Assembly (NCBI RefSeq): GCF_900186615.1
Contig: NZ_LT896588.1
Location: forward strand, 3,126,471-3,190,470
Source of the DNA: Parabacteroides bouchesdurhonensis
Lineage (GTDB): Bacteria > Bacteroidota > Bacteroidia > Bacteroidales > Tannerellaceae
Length of the DNA stretch: 64,000 nt
Direction: 5' to 3'
Shown: positions 28,550 to 35,627 of the stretch, in pieces
Layout of the letters: the number at the start of each line of letters is the position of its first letter
How positions within the stretch are numbered: the stretch's first letter is position 1
The notes under the pieces: model-generated
What the model saw: the letters and a program-made list of their open reading frames with translations, nothing else
Database searches by the model: none
Told to the model about the DNA's origin: nothing
Program-made: the position numbers and the translations under genes

Positions 28550-29044
28550 TTATTCGGTAAGTTTGAATCTCAATCTCAACCTTCCATCCGCATAATCATA
28601 ATTGAGTAATTTGAAGTGACCTATTTCAGAAGTATTGTTTACGTGAGTTCCAATGCAGGCGCAAGCATCATAATCTCCTATGCGGACTATACGTAATGTT
28701 TCACTTACATTTTCGGGGAGTTTGCTTAAATCAACAAACTTTCCGGCTTCTTCAAGAGGCATGAAATCAATGTTGACTGGTAAATGTTGGTCTATTACTT
28801 CGTTTACCCGGCGTTCTACTTCTTCCATTGTTTCTGCCGAAGGCGCTTCTGCCAGTTGATAATCACATTTACTTTTTTTACGTTCTATATGTGCATTCTT
28901 TGAACGTGGACATCCAAACATCCTTACCATTGTCTGGTTCAAAATATGCTCCGCCGTATGCATAGGTGCGATTGACACATCCTGAAACTTTGGAGCTGCT
29001 TGATTTATTTCCATAATAGACAAGTTTTTATTGCTTTTAGACAT
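28550..29044 (-). CDS. Alanyl-tRNA editing protein (AlaX-like)
   Basis: A 164-residue free-standing editing domain related to the second half of AlaRS, expected to deacylate mischarged Ser-tRNA(Ala) or Gly-tRNA(Ala). The zinc-site motifs are HTAEH (29-33) and CACIGTH (about 132-138), corresponding to HXXXH and CXXXH. The bulk of the AlaX fold is present but short. The first codons overlap the left inverted repeat (29035-29061) that brackets the neighbouring GxxExxY gene, 24 bp upstream. Confidence 0.88.
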   Translation of the reverse strand: MSKSNKNLSIMEINQAAPKFQDVSIAPMHTAEHILNQTMVRMFGCPRSKNAHIERKKSKCDYQLAEAPSAETMEEVERRVNEVIDQHLPVNIDFMPLEEAGKFVDLSKLPENVSETLRIVRIGDYDACACIGTHVNNTSEIGHFKLLNYDYADGRLRLRFKLTE

Positions 29045-29061
29045 AAGAACAAAAGAACATA
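29035..29061. repeat. Left 27-bp inverted repeat flanking the GxxExxY gene
   Basis: This stretch begins TTTTAGACA and continues with two AWAAGAAC octamers. It matches the complement of 29464-29490 at 24 of 27 positions, the three differences all being A/T swaps. It overlaps the first codons of the AlaX-like gene, so if it is an element boundary the element ends inside a working gene. Confidence 0.7.
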
Positions 29062-29068
29062 TTTTTTC

Positions 29069-29455
29069 TTATGCGTTATTTTTGTGTTTATATTCTCTGA
29101 ATTTTCTTTTTATTTTGATACGATCACCACCAAAGTTTATTAATAAACCGTGGTCTGTATGGGTAGCAGTTAAGTAATTTACTAATTGGGTTTCGTGTAT
29201 AGGAAGAAGATGCTGTACCGCTTTAAGTTCAATGATTATTTCTCCTTCTACGATTATGTCCGCTCTAAATTGTCCTACAATTTCACTTTTGTAATATACA
29301 TTTATAGGAATTTCTGTATCTGCATTAATACCTTTTTCTTTTAATTCTATCGTCAATGCTTTCTGATAAACATTCTCAAGAAAACCTGCAGCAAGGTGTG
29401 TTCTTACATTATAAGCACACTGAATAATAGCTTTTATCAAACTTTCTATTTCCAT
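29069..29455 (-). CDS. GxxExxY protein (PD-(D/E)XK-like fold)
   Basis: A 128-residue protein with the family signature G24-F-L-E27-N-V-Y30. D66 followed by E76-x-K78 (in FRADIIVEGEIIIELKA) gives a PD-(D/E)XK nuclease-like core, and QLVNYL near residue 110 completes the fold. The biological role is unknown; these genes are often scattered in several copies per genome. It sits between the AlaX-like and GNAT genes on the same strand and is bracketed by a near-perfect 27-bp inverted repeat (29035-29061 and 29464-29490), which could mean it moved as a unit. Confidence 0.85.
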   Translation of the reverse strand: MEIESLIKAIIQCAYNVRTHLAAGFLENVYQKALTIELKEKGINADTEIPINVYYKSEIVGQFRADIIVEGEIIIELKAVQHLLPIHETQLVNYLTATHTDHGLLINFGGDRIKIKRKFREYKHKNNA

Positions 29456-29463
29456 ATTTCTTT

Positions 29464-29490
29464 TTTGTTCTTATGTTCTTTTGTCTAAAA
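29464..29490. repeat. Right 27-bp inverted repeat flanking the GxxExxY gene
   Basis: This is the inverted partner of 29035-29061 (24/27), located 9 bp upstream of the GxxExxY ATG. No flanking target duplication is obvious (ATTGC on the left, AATAA on the right). Confidence 0.7.
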
Positions 29491-29515
29491 AATAAGATAA
29501 TGTGTCTCTAAATAA

Positions 29516-30052
29516 TTATATTTCTTCTTTTAATATCCCGTACACATTTATATCCACATATTCGCCGGATGCAAGCAATTCACCATGACGGATAGTGCCT
29601 TCCAACTTGAATCCAAGACGTTTGGGTATCGCATTGCTTGGATGGTTGCCTACAGCACAGCATATCTGAATTCGATGCATAGAGCGTTCCCGGACCGCCC
29701 ATTGGCATAAATATTTTACACACTGCGTCATTAATCCTTGCCCTTGATGTTCAGGCAACAACCAATAACCTATTTCTGTACGGTGGTTATTATTGTCTGT
29801 ATTAACAAATCCGATAAGGCCACAAAATTCGTCGTTCTTTTCTATCACGAAAACAATATTTCTTTCATCATAAGGAACGGACAGAGTTGCGGACAGGAAA
29901 GCGGCTTCATCTTCAACTTTTTGCAATTTAGGTACAAAAGGCAACCATGTTTTCAGATAATCTCTATGAGAATCTATTGCTTGCCAGATTACTTCCGCAT
30001 CTTCCAGTGTGGCTTCACGAATGGAGTAGTATTTGCTGATTTTTGTTTTCAT
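29516..30052 (-). CDS. GNAT family N-acetyltransferase (RimJ/RimL-type)
   Basis: A 178-residue acetyl-CoA-dependent acyltransferase. The acetyl-CoA loop region is IGYWLLPEHQGQGLMTQCV (about 104-122), followed by NHPSNAIPKRLGFKLEGTIR (about 144-163), the pattern of ribosomal-protein-acetylating RimJ/RimL enzymes. The substrate is unknown. A -7 element TATCTTTG lies on the minus strand at 30085-30078. Downstream on the same strand is the GxxExxY gene. Confidence 0.88.
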   Translation of the reverse strand: MKTKISKYYSIREATLEDAEVIWQAIDSHRDYLKTWLPFVPKLQKVEDEAAFLSATLSVPYDERNIVFVIEKNDEFCGLIGFVNTDNNNHRTEIGYWLLPEHQGQGLMTQCVKYLCQWAVRERSMHRIQICCAVGNHPSNAIPKRLGFKLEGTIRHGELLASGEYVDINVYGILKEEI

Positions 30053-30177
30053 TATCTTGTTTTTGCATTAATAGAAGCAAAGATAGAAGCTTATCTTAAT
30101 TAAAAGAAACTTTATCTCGATGATTTATAAAAATGATCGGGATGATTCTCTTTATTCATATTTAAAAGTATTATACG

Positions 30178-30185
30178 TACATTTG
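30178..30185 (+). promoter_or_regulatory. -7 element for panB
   Basis: TACATTTG matches TAnnTTTG; the -33 is weak. Transcription from here would begin after the in-frame ATG at 30120, supporting the ATG at 30213 as the panB start. Confidence 0.45.
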
Positions 30186-30212
30186 CCGGCAGTAACACTA
30201 AAAGGAAAAATT

Positions 30213-31040
30213 ATGTCAGTTGCAAAAAGAGATTTAGAGGATAATAGAAAGGTGACCACCCATCGCCTGATGGAAATGAAACAACGTGGAGAGAAAATTT
30301 CAATGCTAACGGCTTATGATTATTCAATGGCGGCATTGATTGACCAGGCAGGAATGGATGTGATATTGGTAGGTGATTCTGCTTCAAATGTAATGGCAGG
30401 TAATACAACTACATTGCCAATTACACTGGACCAGATGATTTATCATGGAAAGTCTGTTATGAAAGCTACCAAACGGGCACTTGTAGTAGTAGACTTACCT
30501 TTCGGAACTTATCAGGGTAACTCTAAAGAAGCTCTTGCTTCGGCTATCCGTGTAATGAGGGAAACACATGCGGATTGTATTAAGCTGGAAGGCGGTTCGG
30601 AAATAAAAGAATCTGTCGAACGTATTTTATGTGCAGGCATTCCTATTATGGGGCATCTGGGCTTGACTCCCCAATCAATCAATAAATTCGGCACCTATAC
30701 TGTTCGTGCCCGTGAAGAAGCGGAAGCAGAGAAGTTAATAAAAGATGCTCATCTTTTAGAAGAGATCGGTTGTTTTGCTTTGGTATTAGAAAAGATTCCG
30801 GCTGCTTTGGCTGCACGTGTAGCTTCCGAACTTACAATTCCGGTTATAGGTATCGGTGCTGGAAACGGAGTAGACGGACAAGTATTGGTAATGCATGATA
30901 TGTTAGGTATAAACCAAGGATTTTCCCCTCGATTCTTACGTCGTTATGCCAACTTGGCGGAAGATATAACCCGTGCTGTACAAGCCTATATTGAAGATGT
31001 AAAAACATTGGATTTCCCGAATGAAAAGGAACAATACTAA
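30213..31040 (+). CDS. panB: 3-methyl-2-oxobutanoate hydroxymethyltransferase
   Basis: A 275-residue TIM-barrel enzyme making ketopantoate from alpha-ketoisovalerate and methylene-tetrahydrofolate, the first committed step of pantothenate synthesis. Typical segments are [46 protein letters not shown] and IPVIGIGAG. The start at 30213 follows a clear AAAGGA ribosome site; an in-frame extension to 30120 adds 31 unconserved residues upstream of the predicted transcript. The gene stands apart from panC/panD; tag follows at 94 bp. Confidence 0.95.
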   Translation: MSVAKRDLEDNRKVTTHRLMEMKQRGEKISMLTAYDYSMAALIDQAGMDVILVGDSASNVMAGNTTTLPITLDQMIYHGKSVMKATKRALVVVDLPFGTYQGNSKEALASAIRVMRETHADCIKLEGGSEIKESVERILCAGIPIMGHLGLTPQSINKFGTYTVRAREEAEAEKLIKDAHLLEEIGCFALVLEKIPAALAARVASELTIPVIGIGAGNGVDGQVLVMHDMLGINQGFSPRFLRRYANLAEDITRAVQAYIEDVKTLDFPNEKEQY

Positions 31041-31134
31041 ATAAACTTCTAATATACGGATTTAGTCAGAGTGTGGAGAATCGGCTAAAACAGCGTATGA
31101 ATGTGCTTGATGCACTAATAAATATTGGCATAAT

Positions 31135-31710
31135 ATGGAAGATATAATAAATGCACGTTGCGGTTGGGCTGGAACAGACGAACTATACATAAAATATCAT
31201 GACGAAGAATGGGGAAAACTTGTTACTGATGACAAAAGCCTATTTGAGTTTTTGGTACTCGAAAGCGCTCAGGCTGGGTTAGCCTGGATTACTATTCTCC
31301 GAAAACGAGAAGGATATCGAGAAGCCTTTCATCACTTTGACGTGAAAAAAGTAGCGCAAATGACATCAGAAGATGTCGAACGATTGATGCAATTTGACGG
31401 AATCGTCAGAAACCGATTAAAGATCAATAGCACTATCAAGAATGCAAAACTGTTTATAGCTATTCAAAGGGAGTTTGGCAGTTTCTACAAGTACACCTTA
31501 TCATTCTTCCCTAACCAGCAACCTGTTGTCAATAATTATAAGACTCTGAGCCAGATTCCTGCCACATCACCCGAATCGGATGCGATGAGCAAAGACATGA
31601 AAAAGCGAGGCTTCAAATTCTTCGGTTCAACTATTTGCTATGCTTTTTTGCAAGCTGCAGGTTTTGTGAACGACCATTTAGAAGGCTGTTTCTGTAAAGC
31701 AATTCAATAG
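31135..31710 (+). CDS. tag: DNA-3-methyladenine glycosylase I
   Basis: A 191-residue base-excision repair enzyme that removes 3-methyladenine. RCGWAGTDELYIKYHDEEWG at the N-terminus carries the zinc-ligand Cys and His, and the C-terminal NDHLEGCFC supplies the other His and Cys. SAQAGLAWITILRKR (about 43-57) is the helix region around the base pocket. Length and motifs match E. coli Tag. Only a weak 5-bp hairpin follows. Confidence 0.94.
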   Translation: MEDIINARCGWAGTDELYIKYHDEEWGKLVTDDKSLFEFLVLESAQAGLAWITILRKREGYREAFHHFDVKKVAQMTSEDVERLMQFDGIVRNRLKINSTIKNAKLFIAIQREFGSFYKYTLSFFPNQQPVVNNYKTLSQIPATSPESDAMSKDMKKRGFKFFGSTICYAFLQAAGFVNDHLEGCFCKAIQ

Positions 31711-31746
31711 AATATGCAGAATCGTAACCGTTTTGCGGTTCTCACG

Positions 31747-33156
31747 TTACCATAACATTACGTTAACCGAAGCTCCGAGAGTAGTACTGTTTAGCGTTTT
31801 ATGTTTCTCATAGCGAACTGATTCTTCTTCCCGATTAGTTAAGAAAGTAACGAACCGGAAAGGAAAACAGTTATAATCTAAAAATACTTTCACTGATAAA
31901 TTGTGTTTTATTACATAAGTTAATGAAGCTCCTGTTCCGTAACTGATACCAAAGTTTGTTTTTACAGACGATAGTTTATATTCTTTTACTTCACCCGAAT
32001 TATCCAGATAGAGGGCTGAAATTGTATTAGACGGAATAATATTTCCACCAATAAGCAGTTTGGAACCAACATGAAAACGATCGGTTAGAGGATATGAGAA
32101 ATAAGGGCCTATATGGAGACTGGCTATATCTAACGGATCGGATTGTAAAGACTGTACACGCTTAACTATTTCTATCGGAATAGATTGAGATAACGGCTCC
32201 GTAAGAGACAATGGCATACTGGTAACAATAAGGCGACCTCCAATGCCTAGATAACGATTCATAAACCAGGCACCTTCAAAACCAGTTGTACTTCCCGGAG
32301 AAGCTTTCATTTTGATTTCAGGAGTTAATCTGAAACGCGTAGGCATTAATGAAAATCCCATATATAAGCTCAGAAAAGAAGGGTTACGATCAAAGTTATC
32401 ATTATCAAAGTCTAAGTAACTACGTGTGATTCCTTTTTCTTTAAAAATAAGATCAGCAAGAAAATATCCGAGTTCGGTAGACAAGATACCGATACCTGCT
32501 CCAACCGTTACATCCGAAAGCCAATGTTTATTATTCATCATTCTTGATACGGCTGTAGCTGTAGCAATAGAATAAGCTCCCACGCTATACCAAGGACTAC
32601 GGGTAAGTCCGTATTCTTTATGCAACATTGTTGCTGTCATGAAAGCCATAGCTGTATGACCGGAAGGAAACGAATTATTCTTTGAACCGTCAGGACGTTT
32701 AACATGGGTGCTATATTTTAGTGCATTTACTGTTACTCCCATTAAAACGGCGGAAAAGGCATCGGAAGCCAACATACGTCCCCAAGAATTACGTCCTTCT
32801 ACACCAGCGGTCTTCATGGCAATCATTGTAACGGCAGGAACATATTGAAGATAATCATCATAGTGGTTTCGAAACTTGGGGATATACGAATTACGAAGGT
32901 TGTGGAAGTGATCGTCTTCACTTTTAATAATCAAACCGGATACAACAAGAGGAACTCCGATATAAGTTATCTGAAAAGCTTTGCTTGTTATGATTTTATC
33001 CGTTACCTGTTGAAAACGGTTCGGTAATACTGTCATAGGATAAGAAATAAGAGTATCACCCGGACATAAGTTTGATGCTCCTATACTGACAGCAAAAGGA
33101 TTTCCTATTAGAAATAACCCTATGATACTTCTTATTCTAGAAAAAACACCGTTCAT
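31747..33156 (-). CDS. PAP2 phosphatase fused to a C-terminal beta-barrel-like domain
   Basis: A 469-residue exported protein. After a signal-like N-terminus, a PAP2 acid-phosphatase domain shows KYSTHVKRP (motif 1), SFPSGHTAMAF (motif 2) and SRMMNNKHWLSDV (motif 3), spanning about residues 145-225. From about 250 to the end the sequence turns into amphipathic strands (FSLMPTRFRLTPEIKMK, LHIGPYFSYPL, GASLTYVIKHNLSVKVF) and finishes in an aromatic residue (NVMLW), like an outer-membrane barrel. An outer-membrane lipid or phosphate ester phosphatase is inferred. A -7 element TACCTTTG lies on the minus strand at 33182-33175; cobB is divergent. Confidence 0.85.
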   Translation of the reverse strand: MNGVFSRIRSIIGLFLIGNPFAVSIGASNLCPGDTLISYPMTVLPNRFQQVTDKIITSKAFQITYIGVPLVVSGLIIKSEDDHFHNLRNSYIPKFRNHYDDYLQYVPAVTMIAMKTAGVEGRNSWGRMLASDAFSAVLMGVTVNALKYSTHVKRPDGSKNNSFPSGHTAMAFMTATMLHKEYGLTRSPWYSVGAYSIATATAVSRMMNNKHWLSDVTVGAGIGILSTELGYFLADLIFKEKGITRSYLDFDNDNFDRNPSFLSLYMGFSLMPTRFRLTPEIKMKASPGSTTGFEGAWFMNRYLGIGGRLIVTSMPLSLTEPLSQSIPIEIVKRVQSLQSDPLDIASLHIGPYFSYPLTDRFHVGSKLLIGGNIIPSNTISALYLDNSGEVKEYKLSSVKTNFGISYGTGASLTYVIKHNLSVKVFLDYNCFPFRFVTFLTNREEESVRYEKHKTLNSTTLGASVNVMLW

Positions 33157-33174
33157 TGTTTCCCTTTAAATATG

Positions 33175-33182
33175 CAAAGGTA
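33175..33182 (-). promoter_or_regulatory. -7 element for the PAP2-barrel gene
   Basis: TACCTTTG on the minus strand matches TAnnTTTG, 19 bp upstream of the ATG at 33156. No good -33 is visible. Confidence 0.4.
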
Positions 33183-33215
33183 GTAAACATATATTACGGT
33201 TATGTGAATTATAAT

Positions 33216-33239
33216 TATATTTGTCGACTTACAAATATA
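33216..33239. promoter_or_regulatory. cobB -7 element inside a perfect inverted repeat
   Basis: TATATTTGT (33216-33224) is repeated in inverted form at 33231-33239 around CGACTT. The first eight bases are a -7 element for cobB; the inverted copy supplies an identical -7 on the other strand. The repeat covers the predicted start point and most of the roughly 14-nt leader before the ATG at 33244. Confidence 0.55.
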
Positions 33240-33243
33240 AAAT

Positions 33244-34569
33244 ATGAAATCTCATCTATTGATTGGGGCTACCTCTTCGGGAAGCGGAAAGACCACCTTT
33301 ACACTAGGATTGCTACGCGCCTTGAAGAACCGTTCACTACAGGTACAACCTTATAAATGCGGACCTGATTATATTGATACCCAACATCACAAAATGGCAG
33401 CAGGATGTCCGTCTGTCAATCTGGATGGCTTTATGATGTCGGATGGGCATATAAAGGAACTTTATACCCGTTATTCTTTTCATGCCGATGTAGCGGTAAC
33501 CGAAGGAGTGATGGGATTATTTGACGGTTCAGACCGGATGAAAGGGAGCAGTGCCGAAATTGCCCATTTATTAGATATTCCGGTAATATTGATCGTGAAT
33601 GCTAAAAGTACAGCTTATTCTGCCGCTGCTATCCTGTATGGATTTAAGCATTTCTATAAAGGAGTAAGAATTGTTGGGGTCATATTTAATATGGTAGCAT
33701 CCGAAGGACATTACGAATATTTGAAACATGCTTGTGAGGACGCCGGGGTAGAGGCTTTAGGCTATTTGCCTAAGCAATCGGATGTGGAGATTCCAAGCCG
33801 TCATTTAGGGCTTACCCTGGATGATAACTTCTGTTTTGAAACGTTTGCAGACCGTATTGCCAATCTGGTAGAAGACTTTGTGGACATAGATCGTCTTCTT
33901 GAAATAACAGCATGTTCCATTCCTTCGGAAATTACGCAGGCTAAAGACACTTCATGCACAAACAAAAACTTCCGCATTGCCATAGCCAAAGATGCAGCCT
34001 TTAATTTTATGTATGAAGAGAATTTGCGGTTTCTGCATCGTATGGGAACTGTAACTTATTTCAGCCCTCTGAAAGAAACCGCTATACCAAAAGCTGACTT
34101 TGTTTATTTACCCGGCGGCTATCCGGAATTATATCTTGGGCAATTAAGCGATAACCGATCCATGCTGGAATCAGTGAAACAATATGTAGAGGCAGGAGGG
34201 AAGTTACTGGCGGAATGTGGTGGTATGATGTATCTGGGAAACGAGATAACCGGGACAGACGGTAAGCCTTATCCAATGGCAGGCATACTAAATCAATCGG
34301 CAACGATGGAGAACATGAAACTTACATTAGGTTATCGTACTTTGATATATGATAATTATGAACTGAAAGGACATGAATTTCACTATTCCCGTATTTTGCC
34401 GCAAAAGAACCCGATACCATCAATCGCAAAAGCTTATACGGCAAAAGGACGAAAAATAGATACTCCATTATATAGTTATAAAAACATGTTGGCCGGATAT
34501 ACTCATTTATATTGGGGTGATCCGTCTCTTAACAATTGGTTTATTAATTTCTTAAAAAATAAATTATGA
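33244..34569 (+). CDS. cobB: Cobyrinic acid a,c-diamide synthase
   Basis: A 441-residue glutamine amidotransferase that amidates the a and c side chains of cobyrinate (CobB/CbiA). The P-loop is GATSSGSGKTTFTLGLL (8-24), then KCGPDYID, TEGVMGLFDG and the C-terminal class I-type glutaminase with LPGGYPEL and LLAECGGMMYL carrying the nucleophile Cys. Its ATGA stop/start overlap with the adenosyltransferase gene (34566-34569) indicates a translationally coupled pair. No cobalamin riboswitch fits in the very short leader. The rest of the corrinoid pathway is not in the window. Confidence 0.94.
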   Translation: MKSHLLIGATSSGSGKTTFTLGLLRALKNRSLQVQPYKCGPDYIDTQHHKMAAGCPSVNLDGFMMSDGHIKELYTRYSFHADVAVTEGVMGLFDGSDRMKGSSAEIAHLLDIPVILIVNAKSTAYSAAAILYGFKHFYKGVRIVGVIFNMVASEGHYEYLKHACEDAGVEALGYLPKQSDVEIPSRHLGLTLDDNFCFETFADRIANLVEDFVDIDRLLEITACSIPSEITQAKDTSCTNKNFRIAIAKDAAFNFMYEENLRFLHRMGTVTYFSPLKETAIPKADFVYLPGGYPELYLGQLSDNRSMLESVKQYVEAGGKLLAECGGMMYLGNEITGTDGKPYPMAGILNQSATMENMKLTLGYRTLIYDNYELKGHEFHYSRILPQKNPIPSIAKAYTAKGRKIDTPLYSYKNMLAGYTHLYWGDPSLNNWFINFLKNKL

Positions 34570-35132
34570 AAATATATACCCGGGGAGGAGATAAAGGACG
34601 TACCGGTATTTATGGCGGCGAGCGTGTGGATAAAGACGATATACGTATTGAAACAAATGGAACGTTGGATGAATTAAATGCCCAGATAGGCATCGTTCGC
34701 ACTTTAATTCCGCAGGAGCACGAATGGCAGGGACTGTTGGGAAAGATTCAGCAGGAAATGATGACTGTAATGTCTCACGTAGCAACCCCATCTGCTATCC
34801 GGGAGAAGAACCCGAACCAGCTATCGGATGATCTGGTTTCTTTTTGTGAGCATCATATAGATGACCTCTCAGAGAAGATGGGAGAGAACAGCTATTTTGT
34901 ATTACCCGGCGGAACTCCCGTATCTGCGCATTTGCACTTAGCCCGTACGATTGTTCGCCGTGCAGAACGTCGTTTGTGTACACTCAACCGGAAAGATCCT
35001 GTGCCGCCAACAATCATGCAGTTCATAAATCGATTATCCGATCTCTTTTTTACAATGGCACGTTACGATATGTTTATACAAGGAAATGCAGAAGAACGTT
35101 GGAAGTCCTTCCTGTATAAACGGAATAAATAA
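34566..35132 (+). CDS. Cob(I)yrinic acid a,c-diamide adenosyltransferase, PduO type
   Basis: A 188-residue ATP:corrinoid adenosyltransferase, attaching the adenosyl group to reduced corrinoid. The N-terminal ATP site YTRGGDKGRTGIYGGERV and the helix motif RTIVRRAERRLCTL (abbreviated family RRAER) are diagnostic of the PduO family, and the fold is all-helical. It acts next to CobB in cobamide synthesis or salvage. Its stop codon directly abuts the stop of the convergent ybaK (35132/35133) with no room for a terminator. Confidence 0.93.
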   Translation: MKIYTRGGDKGRTGIYGGERVDKDDIRIETNGTLDELNAQIGIVRTLIPQEHEWQGLLGKIQQEMMTVMSHVATPSAIREKNPNQLSDDLVSFCEHHIDDLSEKMGENSYFVLPGGTPVSAHLHLARTIVRRAERRLCTLNRKDPVPPTIMQFINRLSDLFFTMARYDMFIQGNAEERWKSFLYKRNK

Positions 35133-35627
35133 CTATTCTTCTGTTATAACAATCAGGTCTGCAACAATTGTTTGTGCTTCCCTGATAAGATCGGATGGTG
35201 CTATCTGTATTTGCAAACCCCGTTGTCCGGCACTGACATATATTTTATCAAATCCCGTTACCGTCTGATGAATATAGGTTGGGAAATGTTTTTTCATACC
35301 AATAGGGGAGCAACCTCCACGAATATATCCGGTAAGAGGAAGCAGTTCTTTAACAGGGATCATTTCACATTTCTTGTTGCCGGAAACTTTGGCAGCTTTC
35401 TTTAAATCCACTTCATGATCTCCGGGGACGACACATACAAAATGACCGCTTTTGTCTCCGTGCAAAACCAGCGTTTTAAAAACCTGCTCAATATCTTCAC
35501 CTAACTGTTCAGCTACATGAACAGCACTTAAGTCATTTTCGTCCACTTCGTAAGGAACTAACCGGTAAACAATCTTCGCTTTATCCAACAGGCGAGCTAC
35601 ATTGGTTTTATTTATCTTTTCTTTCAT
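35133..35627 (-). CDS. ybaK: Cys-tRNA(Pro) deacylase, YbaK/EbsC family
   Basis: A 164-residue trans-editing protein that hydrolyses Cys-tRNA(Pro). The conserved TLVLHGDKSGHFVCVVPGDHEVDLKK (abbreviated; catalytic Lys at the SGNKK segment) and GGCSPIGMKK are typical. The ATG overlaps the tex stop by 4 bp (35624-35627), so it is translated after tex. Together with AlaX at 28550 the window carries two stand-alone tRNA editing enzymes. Confidence 0.92.
   Translation of the reverse strand: MKEKINKTNVARLLDKAKIVYRLVPYEVDENDLSAVHVAEQLGEDIEQVFKTLVLHGDKSGHFVCVVPGDHEVDLKKAAKVSGNKKCEMIPVKELLPLTGYIRGGCSPIGMKKHFPTYIHQTVTGFDKIYVSAGQRGLQIQIAPSDLIREAQTIVADLIVITEE

Noticed and set aside
30120-30212. Longer panB start at 30120
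   Set aside because: A -7 element and a clear ribosome site lie between this ATG and 30213, and the extension is not PanB-like.
31721-31745. Terminator after tag
   Set aside because: Only a 5-bp AACCG/CGGTT stem with no T run; too weak to call.
33183-33243. Cobalamin riboswitch before cobB
   Set aside because: The leader is only about 14 nt from the predicted start and the whole intergenic gap is 87 bp, too small for the aptamer; no conserved B12-box is seen.
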